A stretch of 64,000 bases of DNA from Clostridiaceae bacterium DTU079 (lineage in GTDB: Bacteria > Bacillota > Clostridia > Acetivibrionales > Acetivibrionaceae), in the NCBI GenBank assembly GCA_001512505.1, contig LFSC01000036.1, forward strand, positions 37,893 to 101,892. The letters run 5' to 3'. The translations under genes were made by a program, and so were the position numbers. The notes under the pieces were generated by a model, which ran no database searches, was not told the DNA's origin, and saw only the letters and a program-made list of their open reading frames with translations. Within the stretch, counting starts at the first letter, position 1; the number at the start of each line of letters is the position of its first letter. Of the stretch, positions 36,716-45,211 are shown piece after piece.

Positions 36716-37016
36716 ACAGGAATTTTTAAATGGAGTTCGTAGGAAAATTAATATTTTGGAAAAAGAACGCAGGGAATTGGAGCTTATTCGAATGAGACAG
36801 AAGAGACTCCTATACAGAAAAATAAAGATCGGTCTTATACCTTTTTGTGCGCTTTCAGCGCTGGTTATAAGTATATTGTTTTTCGAAATTGGCATAGTGG
36901 AAATTGCGGTCATCTCGGTTTCGATATTGATGTTCATGATTTGGATGGAAACGTATGACTTTGAAATAGAAAATACTGATGCGGGAGTGAGGTTAAATGA
37001 GTATAGTCATAAGTAA
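36708..37016 (+). CDS. Small two-helix membrane protein, possible anti-sigma factor
   Basis: A 102-residue protein: charged, probably helical N-terminal region (~1-42) followed by two membrane helices (~45-65 and ~68-85) and a short acidic tail. The start at ATG 36708 has aaggggga 7 bp upstream. It lies between the ECF sigma gene (8-bp overlap) and the ABC ATPase gene (20-bp overlap). Position directly after an ECF sigma gene and a cytoplasmic N-terminal domain fit an anti-sigma factor, but there is no recognisable zinc-binding ZAS motif, so this is inference. Confidence 0.65.
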   Translation: MNEQEFLNGVRRKINILEKERRELELIRMRQKRLLYRKIKIGLIPFCALSALVISILFFEIGIVEIAVISVSILMFMIWMETYDFEIENTDAGVRLNEYSHK

Positions 37017-37860
37017 TCTATGCAAAAAGTATGGAAATAAGGTTGCGTTGGACAATGTAAATTTACAGATTGACAAAGGCATGTTCGGACTTTTAGGTCC
37101 TAACGGTGCAGGCAAAACTACATTGATGAGAATTTTGACAACTCTTATTCCCCCTACTTCGGGAACGGTAGAAGTAAATGGTGTTCAAATACATAGAAGA
37201 AAGGAAATCAGGGAAATAACCGGTTACCTGCCGCAGGAGTTTTCTGTATATCCCTCTTTTTCGGTATATGAAGCTTTGGACTATCTTGCGATTTTATCCC
37301 GGATAACCGACAAAAGGATAAGAAAAGACACTGTTAACGAGCTTTTGGAAAAGGTGAATTTACTCCAATATAAAAAAGTTAAGGTGAAAGCTCTGTCGGG
37401 GGGCATGAAAAGACGTTTGGGAATAGCCCAGGCATTACTGGCAAACCCAAAGGTGTTAATTGTCGACGAACCGACAGCCGGGCTGGATCCGGAGGAACGT
37501 ATACGCTTTCGCAATATGCTGGGGAGTTTATCTTCCGAACGTATAGTTATACTGTCCACACATATAGTGGAGGATATTGAGTCCACCTGTGAAAAACTGG
37601 GGGTATTAAGGGAAGGTAAAATTGTGTATTCAGGCACCGTAGGAGAATTGCTGAAGTCGGTCGAGGGATATGTATGGAGCGGATTGATAGAGCCTGACAA
37701 GCTGAACTATGTTCAGGATAATTTTACGCTGATATCATCGGTAAGAGAAACCGAGAAATTCAGAGTTCGAATATTGGCCTCCGAAAAACCCTTTGAAGGG
37801 GCAGAAAACATATCGCCGTCTGTTGAAGACGGTTATATGAAAATCATCAAGGGGGTGTAA
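36997..37860 (+). CDS. ABC transporter ATP-binding protein
   Basis: A 287-residue ATPase with Walker A GPNGAGKT (34-41), Q-loop (YLPQEFSVYPSF), signature LSGGMKRRLG, Walker B VLIVDEPTAGLDP and H-loop (ILSTHIVEDIE). It belongs to the CcmA/NatA-like exporter group; the ~80 residues after the nucleotide-binding domain are the usual C-terminal extension. It works with the two permease-like products that follow. Start ATG 36997 with gggagtgagg upstream. Substrate unknown; antimicrobial peptide or lipid export is common for this layout. Confidence 0.9.
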   Translation: MSIVISNLCKKYGNKVALDNVNLQIDKGMFGLLGPNGAGKTTLMRILTTLIPPTSGTVEVNGVQIHRRKEIREITGYLPQEFSVYPSFSVYEALDYLAILSRITDKRIRKDTVNELLEKVNLLQYKKVKVKALSGGMKRRLGIAQALLANPKVLIVDEPTAGLDPEERIRFRNMLGSLSSERIVILSTHIVEDIESTCEKLGVLREGKIVYSGTVGELLKSVEGYVWSGLIEPDKLNYVQDNFTLISSVRETEKFRVRILASEKPFEGAENISPSVEDGYMKIIKGV

Positions 37861-37862
37861 AT

Positions 37863-39005
37863 ATGCTATTAAAACTGTCTGTTATTGAAATGAAACACCA
37901 GTTTAAAAGAATAACGTTTTATGTGTTTGCTTTGCTGACAGCCATATTTGTGTTTACTCAAATTGGAGAATTCGAAATGTGGGCAAAACATCCTGATGAA
38001 CAGGAGGACATATATTTATTAGCAAATCAGATGATCGGGGATTCCAGACAGCTTGACGAAGTGACCGCTCAGAAGGGGGTATATGAATTGCTCCAGAGAG
38101 CTATTGAAAGCAGAAAAATAATCGTTCAAGGGTTGATTATTAACAAGGAGAGAAAGCTTTCGGAGGAACAGATAACGTTGATTAAAGAAGTAATGCAAAA
38201 GATATCTCCGGAAGGTAAAGGAATATTGACAGAGGAGAATCTAAATCTTTCCGGTGAAGAGTTTGAGAGAATCATAGATGAATTGGATGAGAAGCTGGGG
38301 GGACGTACCGTAATTACCAAGGAACGCCGCATTAGCTGGATACCGCATCAACCTAAATCCTATGAGCAATGTGTTGCAGATAAAGAACGGTTGGTTGGGC
38401 TTGGATTTACTTCCCTTATGGCCCAAATGTTTTGTGACTACTACGGTATTTCGCTTTCAATGTTGACGGTGTTTCTTTCTGCCTTTATGTTTTACCGTGA
38501 CAGACGCAGCCGTATTTTGGAACTTGTATGCAGCCGTCCGGTAGGGGGTGTTAGTTATGTGTTTTCAAAGTTTATCGGAATGTGTATACCTATATTTGCA
38601 AGCATAATGGCTGTTGCCTGTATTCCAACTTTTTATGCAATAAAAATGAAGTTGGAAGGATATGATGTAAATGTTTTTGCCTATTTTTCCACATTTGCAG
38701 TGTGGCTTTTTCCAGGGGTAATGTTTGTTGTAGCTTTAAGTATGATGGTTTCTCTCTTGAGTAACAGCCCTATAGCAGCAATCGGTGTACAATATGTAAT
38801 TTTTTTCTTAACGGTTATGCCTCTGTATGGTGACTACAGTCTGAGCAAAGTATTTATACGGCACAATACGTTAGAGCCGCTTATGAACCCTCAGGCATTT
38901 TATATAAACAGGATTTTTATATTTGTTATGTCAATAATAATCACTTTTATAACTGCCGGGATTTGGCAACGGAAAAGGAGGCATATCGGTGAAAGGATTA
39001 AATAG
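37863..39005 (+). CDS. ABC-2-type transporter permease
   Basis: A 380-residue membrane protein: helix ~15-35, a large extracytoplasmic domain (~40-190, mostly charged and helical), then five or six helices (~195-370). This is the ABC-2/DUF3526-like permease layout. It follows the ATPase gene by 2 bp and overlaps the next permease gene by 17 bp, so the three are translated together. The long extracellular loop may contact the exported substrate or a signal. Confidence 0.8.
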   Translation: MLLKLSVIEMKHQFKRITFYVFALLTAIFVFTQIGEFEMWAKHPDEQEDIYLLANQMIGDSRQLDEVTAQKGVYELLQRAIESRKIIVQGLIINKERKLSEEQITLIKEVMQKISPEGKGILTEENLNLSGEEFERIIDELDEKLGGRTVITKERRISWIPHQPKSYEQCVADKERLVGLGFTSLMAQMFCDYYGISLSMLTVFLSAFMFYRDRRSRILELVCSRPVGGVSYVFSKFIGMCIPIFASIMAVACIPTFYAIKMKLEGYDVNVFAYFSTFAVWLFPGVMFVVALSMMVSLLSNSPIAAIGVQYVIFFLTVMPLYGDYSLSKVFIRHNTLEPLMNPQAFYINRIFIFVMSIIITFITAGIWQRKRRHIGERIK

Positions 39006-39624
39006 CGGATTGCTCCGGTATAATTTGAAGCTTATACCCAAAGCAAGTCTTATAGTTTCTGTTTTGCTGCTGTTGGCAATTCAAGCTTTCTTTAGCTTGG
39101 AGAGAGCTGATTTTTCCGATATGGCAAGGATAGGAGAAACTTATGTTTCAATTTTGGGTATAATATTGATTTCTGGCGCTGCGTTTATTGATGAAAACAC
39201 GGATATAAAAGAAATAATTCATTCAAAACCCGTATCTACGGTTTTTCCTTCAATTATAAGGCTGATTTATTTAGTAATACTATTGTTATTCGGTGTTGTA
39301 ATTTTTGTAGCGGCTGCTGTGGTACAAGGAGGCAATTTTAACGAAGGGTCGATAGTTGCAGGGGTATTTATTTCCGCATTATTATTGGGAGCAACGGGAT
39401 ATTTGGTGGGAACCTTTTCAAACAATATTGCTATCGCGTATCTGATACCCTTTGGTTATTATGGACTTGAATTGTCTACAAGGGGAAAGTATACGAAAGG
39501 GTTTTACCTTTTCAGTTTGCAAAACGGATATCTTCAAAGGGAAAAATGGGTTTTATTCACGATTGCAATATTGTTTTTTGTAATTAGTTTAGTTTATATG
39601 GGGAATAGAAAAACCTGTATATGA
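38989..39624 (+). CDS. ABC transporter permease-like membrane protein
   Basis: A 211-residue protein with six membrane helices. Start GTG 38989 has a strong aaaaggagg site. It overlaps the upstream permease by 17 bp and is the last gene of the ECF-ABC operon. It lacks the large loop of the first permease, so it is probably the second half of a heterodimeric membrane domain. Confidence 0.75.
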   Translation: MKGLNSGLLRYNLKLIPKASLIVSVLLLLAIQAFFSLERADFSDMARIGETYVSILGIILISGAAFIDENTDIKEIIHSKPVSTVFPSIIRLIYLVILLLFGVVIFVAAAVVQGGNFNEGSIVAGVFISALLLGATGYLVGTFSNNIAIAYLIPFGYYGLELSTRGKYTKGFYLFSLQNGYLQREKWVLFTIAILFFVISLVYMGNRKTCI

Positions 39625-39668
39625 TTGAACATGGAAAGCATTTAATGCCCCTTTTTACAGAGATTTTA

Positions 39669-39697
39669 TTGAATTTTAAAGAAACCAATGGTATAAT
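39669..39697 (+). promoter_or_regulatory. Strong sigma-A-type promoter ahead of the Rhs cassette
   Basis: TTGAAT (39669-39674), 17-bp spacer and TATAAT (39692-39697), with an extended TGG before the -10 (TGGTATAAT). It points into the Rhs/immunity island. Confidence 0.65.
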
Positions 39698-39810
39698 TTC
39701 CATAATTCATATGTTGATATTTTCACAAGTTTTAAAGGTTAACGAAAGTAAATAAACAGGCTGTGGCAAGAAAAAGGGCTGGCGGTATTTTATCAAAAAA
39801 AGAAAATTGA

Positions 39811-39999
39811 TTGCTAGCTTCTTTTATATCATTGAGTAGGATATCGATAAAAGAAATATTTAAAGAATTGATAAATCTGGCTGACATCGTAAAAGATTTG
39901 TCAAGAATATTTGATCATGTTGCGAATAAAGAAAAAATAATACATTCCCTTCTAAATGATGAATTAAAAACTGTTGTTTACGAAGGAGGAAAGTTTTGA
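39811..39999 (+). CDS. Short ORF, possibly a toxin-domain remnant
   Basis: A 62-residue helical reading frame starting at TTG without a visible ribosome site and ending at TGA 39997-39999. The sequence (IFKELINLADIVKDLSRIF, then HSLLNDELKTVVYEGGKF) looks like real protein rather than chance. It may be the tail of a degraded upstream protein, for example the C-terminal toxin of an earlier Rhs cassette. A good ribosome site (gaaggagg) lies at its end, just before another short frame. Weakly supported. Confidence 0.3.
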   Translation: MLASFISLSRISIKEIFKELINLADIVKDLSRIFDHVANKEKIIHSLLNDELKTVVYEGGKF

Positions 40000-40041
40000 T
40001 TTCAGAACAAGTTGAAAGTCTGCATAAGTGGGAGATGGAGA

Positions 40042-40527
40042 ATGAGCATGAAAAGAAAATTGTTCTTAATAATGGTTGTTCTATTTTGTATTGTTATTCT
40101 AGTTGTGTCTATACTATTTTTTATTAGTAGTTTTAGTAAAGATAACAAACAGGAGGAAGCAATAAGAACTGATAAAGAAGCAATTATAAATAGATTTCCT
40201 AATATAGGCGATTTTGAGAAATGCTATTGGAAGAGTGGTGTAATGGGTTCGGGTGGAAGATGGGTTCCTGGGCCATCTGACTATTGGATGAAAGGTTTTA
40301 TTGAAATTGATGCTGTTAAGGTTAAATATTATATAGAAAAATATGATATGAAAGTGTTAGATGAGAACTTACAGATTTCTTTCATACCTGAAAATTATGA
40401 CAACACGATATCGAAATGGTTTTATAGTAAAGAGTTTAATGACTTCAAAAAGCCGCCAAGCATTTTAGGAAATTTTTATATAGATAGTGCAAATAATATG
40501 ATTTATTTTGAAGTTGTGATAAGTTAA
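40042..40527 (+). CDS. Membrane-anchored protein, candidate immunity protein
   Basis: A 161-residue protein starting MSMKRKLF at ATG 40042, 7 bp after a ggag site. One N-terminal membrane helix (~5-28) and an outward-facing soluble domain with a GSGGRWVPGPSDYWMKGF loop. I do not recognise the family. It sits directly upstream of a lipoprotein and a fragmentary Rhs gene. Small anchored proteins in that setting are often immunity proteins; this is inferred from context only. Confidence 0.6.
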   Translation: MSMKRKLFLIMVVLFCIVILVVSILFFISSFSKDNKQEEAIRTDKEAIINRFPNIGDFEKCYWKSGVMGSGGRWVPGPSDYWMKGFIEIDAVKVKYYIEKYDMKVLDENLQISFIPENYDNTISKWFYSKEFNDFKKPPSILGNFYIDSANNMIYFEVVIS

Positions 40528-40587
40528 ACAACTAAATAGTGCTAATAAGATTTTTGAAGCTTACATTTAATGAAAAGAGGAATTTAT

Positions 40588-41100
40588 ATGATTAAGAAAG
40601 CCGTATTACTAATATTTCTTACAAGTACTTTTATATTAACGTCATGTTTGTTTAGAGGTAGAATAGTGTATGTTGGAGAAGAAAGAGCGGCAAAGGAAAG
40701 AATTCAAGAAATACTTGCAGCAATTAAAGATAAAGACAAAGAAGCGATGAAAGCGTTATTTTCCAAAAAGGCATTGGAGGAAGCCAATGAAATTGATGAG
40801 GGAGTAGATTATTTGTTTGATTTCTTTCAAGGCGATGTACAGTCTTGGGAGATAGATGCATGGTCTTCAGATGAATCAATAGAAAGAGGAAAGAAATCTT
40901 TAATGCTAAGGGCATGGTATATAGTAACTACAGATAAAGAGAAATATATGTTTTTTGTAATTGATTATATAAAGGATACTATGAATCCTGATAATGCAGG
41001 AATGTATACATTACGTGTAATAAAGGCAGAAGATGAAGAAACCGAATTTGGTTACTGGCAAGACATGAATATAGCAGGTATTTATAAACCGAAGCAATAA
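40588..41100 (+). CDS. Lipoprotein, DUF5104-like, candidate immunity protein
   Basis: A 170-residue lipoprotein. Start ATG 40588 (MIKKAVLL) has aagagga upstream; the earlier in-frame ATG at 40570 overlaps that site. Lipobox LTSC at about residue 20. The mature domain begins with a helix (ERAAKERIQEILAAIKDKDKEAMKALFSKKAL) and has later strands (MLRAWYIVTTDKEKYMFFVIDY), matching the DUF5104 pattern as I recall it. It immediately precedes the Rhs fragment. It may protect against a toxin, but a free-standing lipoprotein role is possible. Confidence 0.65.
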   Translation: MIKKAVLLIFLTSTFILTSCLFRGRIVYVGEERAAKERIQEILAAIKDKDKEAMKALFSKKALEEANEIDEGVDYLFDFFQGDVQSWEIDAWSSDESIERGKKSLMLRAWYIVTTDKEKYMFFVIDYIKDTMNPDNAGMYTLRVIKAEDEETEFGYWQDMNIAGIYKPKQ

Positions 41101-41101
41101 A

Positions 41102-42638
41102 AATATAAATGGGGTCAGCTATGAGATAAAGTTGGACGGTTTGAATTTTTTGAAAATTTTGATGAGATTGAAATCATCTAAAATTAAAGAGAGGTTTACC
41201 TATGATGCTAACGGCAACAGGCTTAAGAGAGAATTCGGGGAAATATTGGAGCAATATGAGTATGATAATTGCAATAGATTAATACAACGGATTAAGAACG
41301 GGTTGACAACGGAATATGAGTATGATGAAAGAGGAAATCTCATAAGAGAGAAAGAAGGCGAATTAAGCAAATTATACAGCTATGACGGGTTTAATAAACT
41401 GGTACGAGTACAGAATCCTGACGGAACATATATGGAGAACATATATGACGCCGAGAATTTAAGGACGGTATCGATAGAAAACGGAAAATACAACAGATAC
41501 ATATACAATGGAAGAAAAATAGCATGTGAAGTTGACGAGAGTTGGGAATTGAAAGACAGAATAGTTCAGGGACATACGATATTGTAAAAAAGAGGACAGC
41601 AATAAGGATACCTATTATTATATCCACAATGCTCACGGAAATGTTACCGCTCTTACCAATGGAAGAGGAGAAGTAGTAAACAGCTACAGCTATGATGCCT
41701 TTGGAAACATATTAGACAGTGTTGAAAAAGTAGACAACAGATTCAAGTACTCGGGAGAACTGCATGATTCAGTTACTGACCAATATTATTTAAGAGCAAG
41801 ATACTATAACCCAAGCATAGGAAGGTTTATGCAGGAAGACTCCTTTAGAGGTGACGGACTCAATTTATATACCTACGTTGCCAATAACCCGATAAAGTAT
41901 ATTGACCCAACCGGACACTGTAAGGAAGGGATTAACTTTAGTTGTACAAACGGTAACGTTTTAAATAGTATTTTTAATGATACTTTAGAAAACATACCAG
42001 GACTCGATTGGACTTTAGACTGTTTTGAAAAAATAGGCATTATAGATGATATTGACGGAATAAACGGAGAATTAATTGTAAAAAACACTGTAAAGTCTTT
42101 TGCTAAAGGTATTATGCCTTTGATAAAAAATGCACAGGATATATTAGAAGATATAGATTATACAAAAACAATAGGTATTTGTATTTCTGGTAGCCCTAGT
42201 ATTTGGTATTTTGGATACTCATTAGGTATTTCTTTTGATACTAAAGGAAATGTTGCAGTTCAACAAACGGTTGCTGGAGGTGTGACAACAGGTACTCCGG
42301 GAGTTTCAGCAACTTTATTTCAAATGAATACTAATGCACCTAATGTAGACAAATTGTTGGGCCAAGGATATCAAGTGGGAGGCTCAATTGGTGTTCCTGT
42401 TTATGGAGTTCCATTGACTGCAGCTGGAGAGTTTAATATTATTCCTGATGTTGAAGAAGGAGGAACATATTATGGTACTACTCGAGCCGTTGGTTTAGGT
42501 ACTCCTGGAGGAGAGGTTCATGTTGGATGGGGAGAAACAATGCCAGTTCGTGTTAAAATGGGGGAAACAAAAATACCTTTAGAATTCAATATATTTGATG
42601 CGATGGATGATATTTACAATAACATAATGGAGTGGTGA
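41102..42638 (+). pseudogene. 5'-truncated, frameshifted Rhs/YD-repeat protein with C-terminal toxin-like domain
   Basis: Frame 1 (~41102-41587) encodes the end of an Rhs shell with YD repeats (FTYDANGNRLKREFGE, YSYDGFNKL) and stops at TAA 41585. Frame 2 resumes across the stop (from ~41586) with the Rhs core signature: YYYIHNAHGNVTAL, SYDAFGN, YYLRARYYNPSIGRF and NPIKYIDPTGH. The switch lies at a run of six As (41586-41591) and corresponds to one extra base or two missing bases. There is no start codon with a ribosome site at the 5' end and no upstream shell of the usual ~1,000+ residues. It therefore looks like an orphan Rhs core plus toxin module. Whether the frameshift is real or a sequencing error is open. 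Confidence 0.8.
41829..42638 (+). CDS. Open frame carrying Rhs core end and C-terminal variable (toxin-like) domain
   Basis: 269 residues from ATG 41829 in the second Rhs frame. Residues 1-35 are the conserved core end (FRGDGLNLYTYVANNPIKY, then DPTGH), after which the variable region starts. The variable region (~200 residues) has an acidic first part and a Gly/Thr-rich second part (GGVTTGTPGVSATLFQMNTN, GQGYQVGGSIGVPVYG). I do not recognise a nuclease or ADP-ribosylase motif, so the activity is unknown. The ATG has no ribosome site; it marks the open frame, not a proven start. A candidate immunity gene begins 7 bp after its stop. Confidence 0.6.
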   Translation: MQEDSFRGDGLNLYTYVANNPIKYIDPTGHCKEGINFSCTNGNVLNSIFNDTLENIPGLDWTLDCFEKIGIIDDIDGINGELIVKNTVKSFAKGIMPLIKNAQDILEDIDYTKTIGICISGSPSIWYFGYSLGISFDTKGNVAVQQTVAGGVTTGTPGVSATLFQMNTNAPNVDKLLGQGYQVGGSIGVPVYGVPLTAAGEFNIIPDVEEGGTYYGTTRAVGLGTPGGEVHVGWGETMPVRVKMGETKIPLEFNIFDAMDDIYNNIMEW

Positions 42639-42644
42639 ACATAA

Positions 42645-43285
42645 ATGAGAAGATGTATATTTCTTTTGATTTTCTTGATAAGTGTAACAGCTGGCAATGT
42701 ATTTGCCGAGGAAGGCAAAGAAAATGTTATAAATTTTACAAAGATACAAGAAGAGTATAAAACATATTCGTCTCCGGTGGGGATTTCTGCAAATTCTTCA
42801 GGTGATGTTGCTATTGGTTTTGAAGATCACCATATTAATGTCTATGGTAAGGACGGTAATTTCAAATATGGTTTTGCTTTTAAGTTGTATGGCACTTATT
42901 TTTTTAATATGGATGATCAAAATAATATTATGATTTTTAATGTAAGAGGCGATACATGTTATTATTATAACACCGACGCTGAATTGATAAAGAAAAAAAG
43001 ATTTCAGACAGAGAAGATATTAAATGGTATTATAAAAATTACTATAGCAAAAGGAGCGTAAATATCGATGAAATAAATTACTCGCTAAAAGAAGTCTTTG
43101 GTTATACAAAACTTATAAAAACCGATGCCGAAGGGAATGAGACAATAATATTTGAAACCGGTTCGCAATATATTGGTAGGGTATTTATTTCTTTAATAAT
43201 ACTAATATTCGTCGTTATTGTAATATGTGGAGTTATAAAGACAGTGTCAACAGAAATGAAGAAGTATAAAGAAAAGACAAAATAA
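42645..43285 (+). pseudogene. Frameshifted secreted/membrane protein, candidate cognate immunity protein
   Basis: The first frame (42645-43061) has a signal peptide (1-21, ending NVFA) and a beta-propeller-like stretch (SSGDVAIGFEDHHINVYGKD). At a run of seven As (42993-42999) the coding sense moves to the -1 frame: it continues SDREDIKWYYKN, then YSLKEVFGYTKLIKTDAEGN, a membrane helix (RVFISLIILIFVVIVICGV) and a Lys-rich tail, ending at TAA 43283-43285. One missing A would explain it. The intact product would be ~213 residues, anchored by a C-terminal helix. It follows the toxin-like domain by 6 bp, the standard immunity position. Confidence 0.65.
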
Positions 43286-43572
43286 TGTGATAAAAAGACC
43301 GGACGATAAAAGATTTGGGAGCAGATACTCATTCAATTGATAATTGAGTATTTAAGTATAGCAGTTGCCTATATACCCTTACAAAGAAAAGAATACTAAG
43401 GAAATAAGTTATAATAAGCTGTTTTATTAATTATATGGTAATTTTGATGATTTTTGTTTCAGATAAACTCAAAGTATTATATAATGTAGGTTAGATGCTT
43501 GGTACATAATTTCATTCATGCACCGACATAAGCCAATAAATTGGCATATAAAGATAAAACTGGGGTGATGGT
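43286..43572 (+). other. Intergenic gap, no gene seen
   Basis: 287 AT-rich bases between the Rhs island and the sirtuin gene. A weak hairpin (atactca near 43325 with tgagtat near 43345) lacks a T run, so it is a doubtful terminator. No start codon with a ribosome site leads to a credible gene. Confidence 0.5.
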
Positions 43573-44304
43573 ATGGAGTATGATGTATTAAAGTCCATAG
43601 TTGACAAAAGTAACAATATAGTGTTTTTCGGAGGTGCGGGAGTGTCTACCGAAAGCGGTATACCGGATTTCAGATCGGCGGATACGGGAATATATAATGA
43701 AAAAAACAATTATGCATACCCGCCTGAGGTCATACTAAGTCACAGCTTTTTTATGGAACATACCGAGGAATTCTTTAAATTTTATAAAAGTAAAATGATT
43801 TACAAGGATGCAAAACCCAATAATGCCCACAAAGCGCTGGCAAAACTTGAAGAAGAAGGCAAGATTAAAGCGGTAATAACCCAGAACGTTGACGGTTTGC
43901 ATCAGATGGCCGGATCTAAAAATGTTGTTGAGCTTCACGGAACAATTCATGAGAATTTTTGCATGGATTGCAATGAAAGCTTTGATCTGGACTATGTTTT
44001 AAACAGCCCGGAAGCAGTACCCAGGTGCAATAAATGTAACGGTATTGTAAAGCCCAAAGTAGTTTTATACGAAGAACCCTTGGATTCAGACAGCATTGAA
44101 CAGGCTGTAAAATATATCAGAAATGCAGAGGTGCTGATTATTGGGGGAACCTCCCTTGCTGTTTATCCTGCGGCAGGGCTTATTCAATATTACGGAAAGG
44201 ATAAGCTCGTCCTTATTAACAAGTCTTCAACGCCCTATGACAGAAAAGCAAATTTAGTGATAAATGACAGCTTGGGGAAGGTGTTGGGAAGTTTAATTGA
44301 ATGA
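43573..44304 (+). CDS. cobB: NAD-dependent protein deacylase (sirtuin, CobB/SrtN type)
   Basis: A 243-residue sirtuin. NAD-binding motif GGAGVSTESGIPDFRS (20-35), TQNVDGLH (103-110), catalytic His122 in ELHGTIHENF, a complete structural zinc site (Cys130, Cys133, Cys152, Cys155) and the C-terminal GGTSLAVYPAA loop. It removes acetyl or other acyl groups from lysines using NAD+. Start ATG 43573 with ggggtgatgg upstream. Single gene followed by a strong bidirectional terminator. The class (deacetylase or desuccinylase) is not assigned. Confidence 0.93.
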   Translation: MEYDVLKSIVDKSNNIVFFGGAGVSTESGIPDFRSADTGIYNEKNNYAYPPEVILSHSFFMEHTEEFFKFYKSKMIYKDAKPNNAHKALAKLEEEGKIKAVITQNVDGLHQMAGSKNVVELHGTIHENFCMDCNESFDLDYVLNSPEAVPRCNKCNGIVKPKVVLYEEPLDSDSIEQAVKYIRNAEVLIIGGTSLAVYPAAGLIQYYGKDKLVLINKSSTPYDRKANLVINDSLGKVLGSLIE

Positions 44305-44340
44305 TTGAAGTTTGATAGAATGATTTGTAAGTAAAAAGTA

Positions 44341-44374
44341 AAAAATTCCGGCTTTTTATATAGCCGGAATTTTT
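44341..44374. terminator. Bidirectional intrinsic terminator
   Basis: A 12-bp perfect stem (aaaattccggct 44342-44353 with agccggaatttt 44362-44373) between the sirtuin gene (+) and the cyclophilin gene (-). Confidence 0.9.
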
Positions 44375-44390
44375 ATAATATCTAAAATGT

Positions 44391-44993
44391 CTACTTTTCC
44401 AGAACAGTTGCCTTTTTGATTTTGACTTCCTCTTTTGGTAGGGATAGTTCTCCACTCATATAAGGATTTGGGTCTACCGGAGTATCTGCAATTTTATCCA
44501 GTACATCCTCGCCCTCTATCAGCTTCCCGAAGGCCGCATAATCTCCATCAAGGGATGGTGCATCTCCATGCATAATAAAGAACTGGGATGTAGCAGAATC
44601 TTTATCCGGGGTCCTAGCCATTGAAATTACTCCTCTTGTATGCTTTAGTGTGTTTTTTGAAAAACCGTTGCTGGCAAACTCCCCTTTGATGGCTTTAACA
44701 TCTGGACTGTCGCTATTGGGGGCACCTCCCTGAATCATAAATCCTTTTATGATCCTGTGGAAAGTAAGTCCGTCATAAAAGCCGTTTTCAACAAGGTTGA
44801 TAAAATTATCCACGGTTTTCGGCGCATATTCCGGATACAGTTCAAGGACCATTATTCCCCCGTCTTCCATCTCAATCTGTACCTTTGGGTGTTCGACACT
44901 GTATTTTGACTTGCTGCAGCCGGCGGTCATGGTGACTAACGTTGCTACAAGCAGAAATATTGAAATTAATTTTGTAATAATTTTTCGAGACAT
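44391..44993 (-). CDS. Cyclophilin-type peptidyl-prolyl isomerase, lipoprotein
   Basis: A 200-residue protein with a lipoprotein signal (TMTAGC, Cys26) and a bacterial cyclophilin domain (~38-195). Active-site motifs are present: FHRIIKGFMIQGG, TSQFFIMHGDAPSLDG and YAAFGKLIEGEDVLD. It should speed proline isomerisation in proteins folding outside the membrane, a job that suits a cell secreting many large proteins. The start is set by gggagg upstream on the minus strand. It is transcribed alone and is divergent from asnA. Confidence 0.92.
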   Translation of the reverse strand: MSRKIITKLISIFLLVATLVTMTAGCSKSKYSVEHPKVQIEMEDGGIMVLELYPEYAPKTVDNFINLVENGFYDGLTFHRIIKGFMIQGGAPNSDSPDVKAIKGEFASNGFSKNTLKHTRGVISMARTPDKDSATSQFFIMHGDAPSLDGDYAAFGKLIEGEDVLDKIADTPVDPNPYMSGELSLPKEEVKIKKATVLEK

Positions 44994-45139
44994 TTTGACC
45001 TCCCAATATTATAATTTTTTGAGTTATTCAATTTCCATAATAAATAATACAACACTTTTTTAGAGCAGTCCATAGTTATTCTTGTGTTTGGGATAAATAA
45101 TTTTATTATAATTTTAATCGCTCAAATATAATATAACTA

Positions 45140-45169
45140 TTGGAATTTGGGGCTAATAAATGGTATAAT
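45140..45169 (+). promoter_or_regulatory. Promoter of asnA
   Basis: TTGGAA (45140-45145), 18-bp spacer, TATAAT (45164-45169), with an extended TGG before the -10. It is 43 bp from the GTG start. Confidence 0.6.
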
Positions 45170-45211
45170 GTGAATTAATTATTTAAATGGTTAATTGGGA
45201 GGAAAATGCAA

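Noticed and set aside
45000..45211. T-box riboswitch upstream of asnA-asnS
   Set aside because: A promoter sits only ~43 bp from the start, leaving no room for a T-box leader, and no T-box motif (TGGNACCGCG) is seen.
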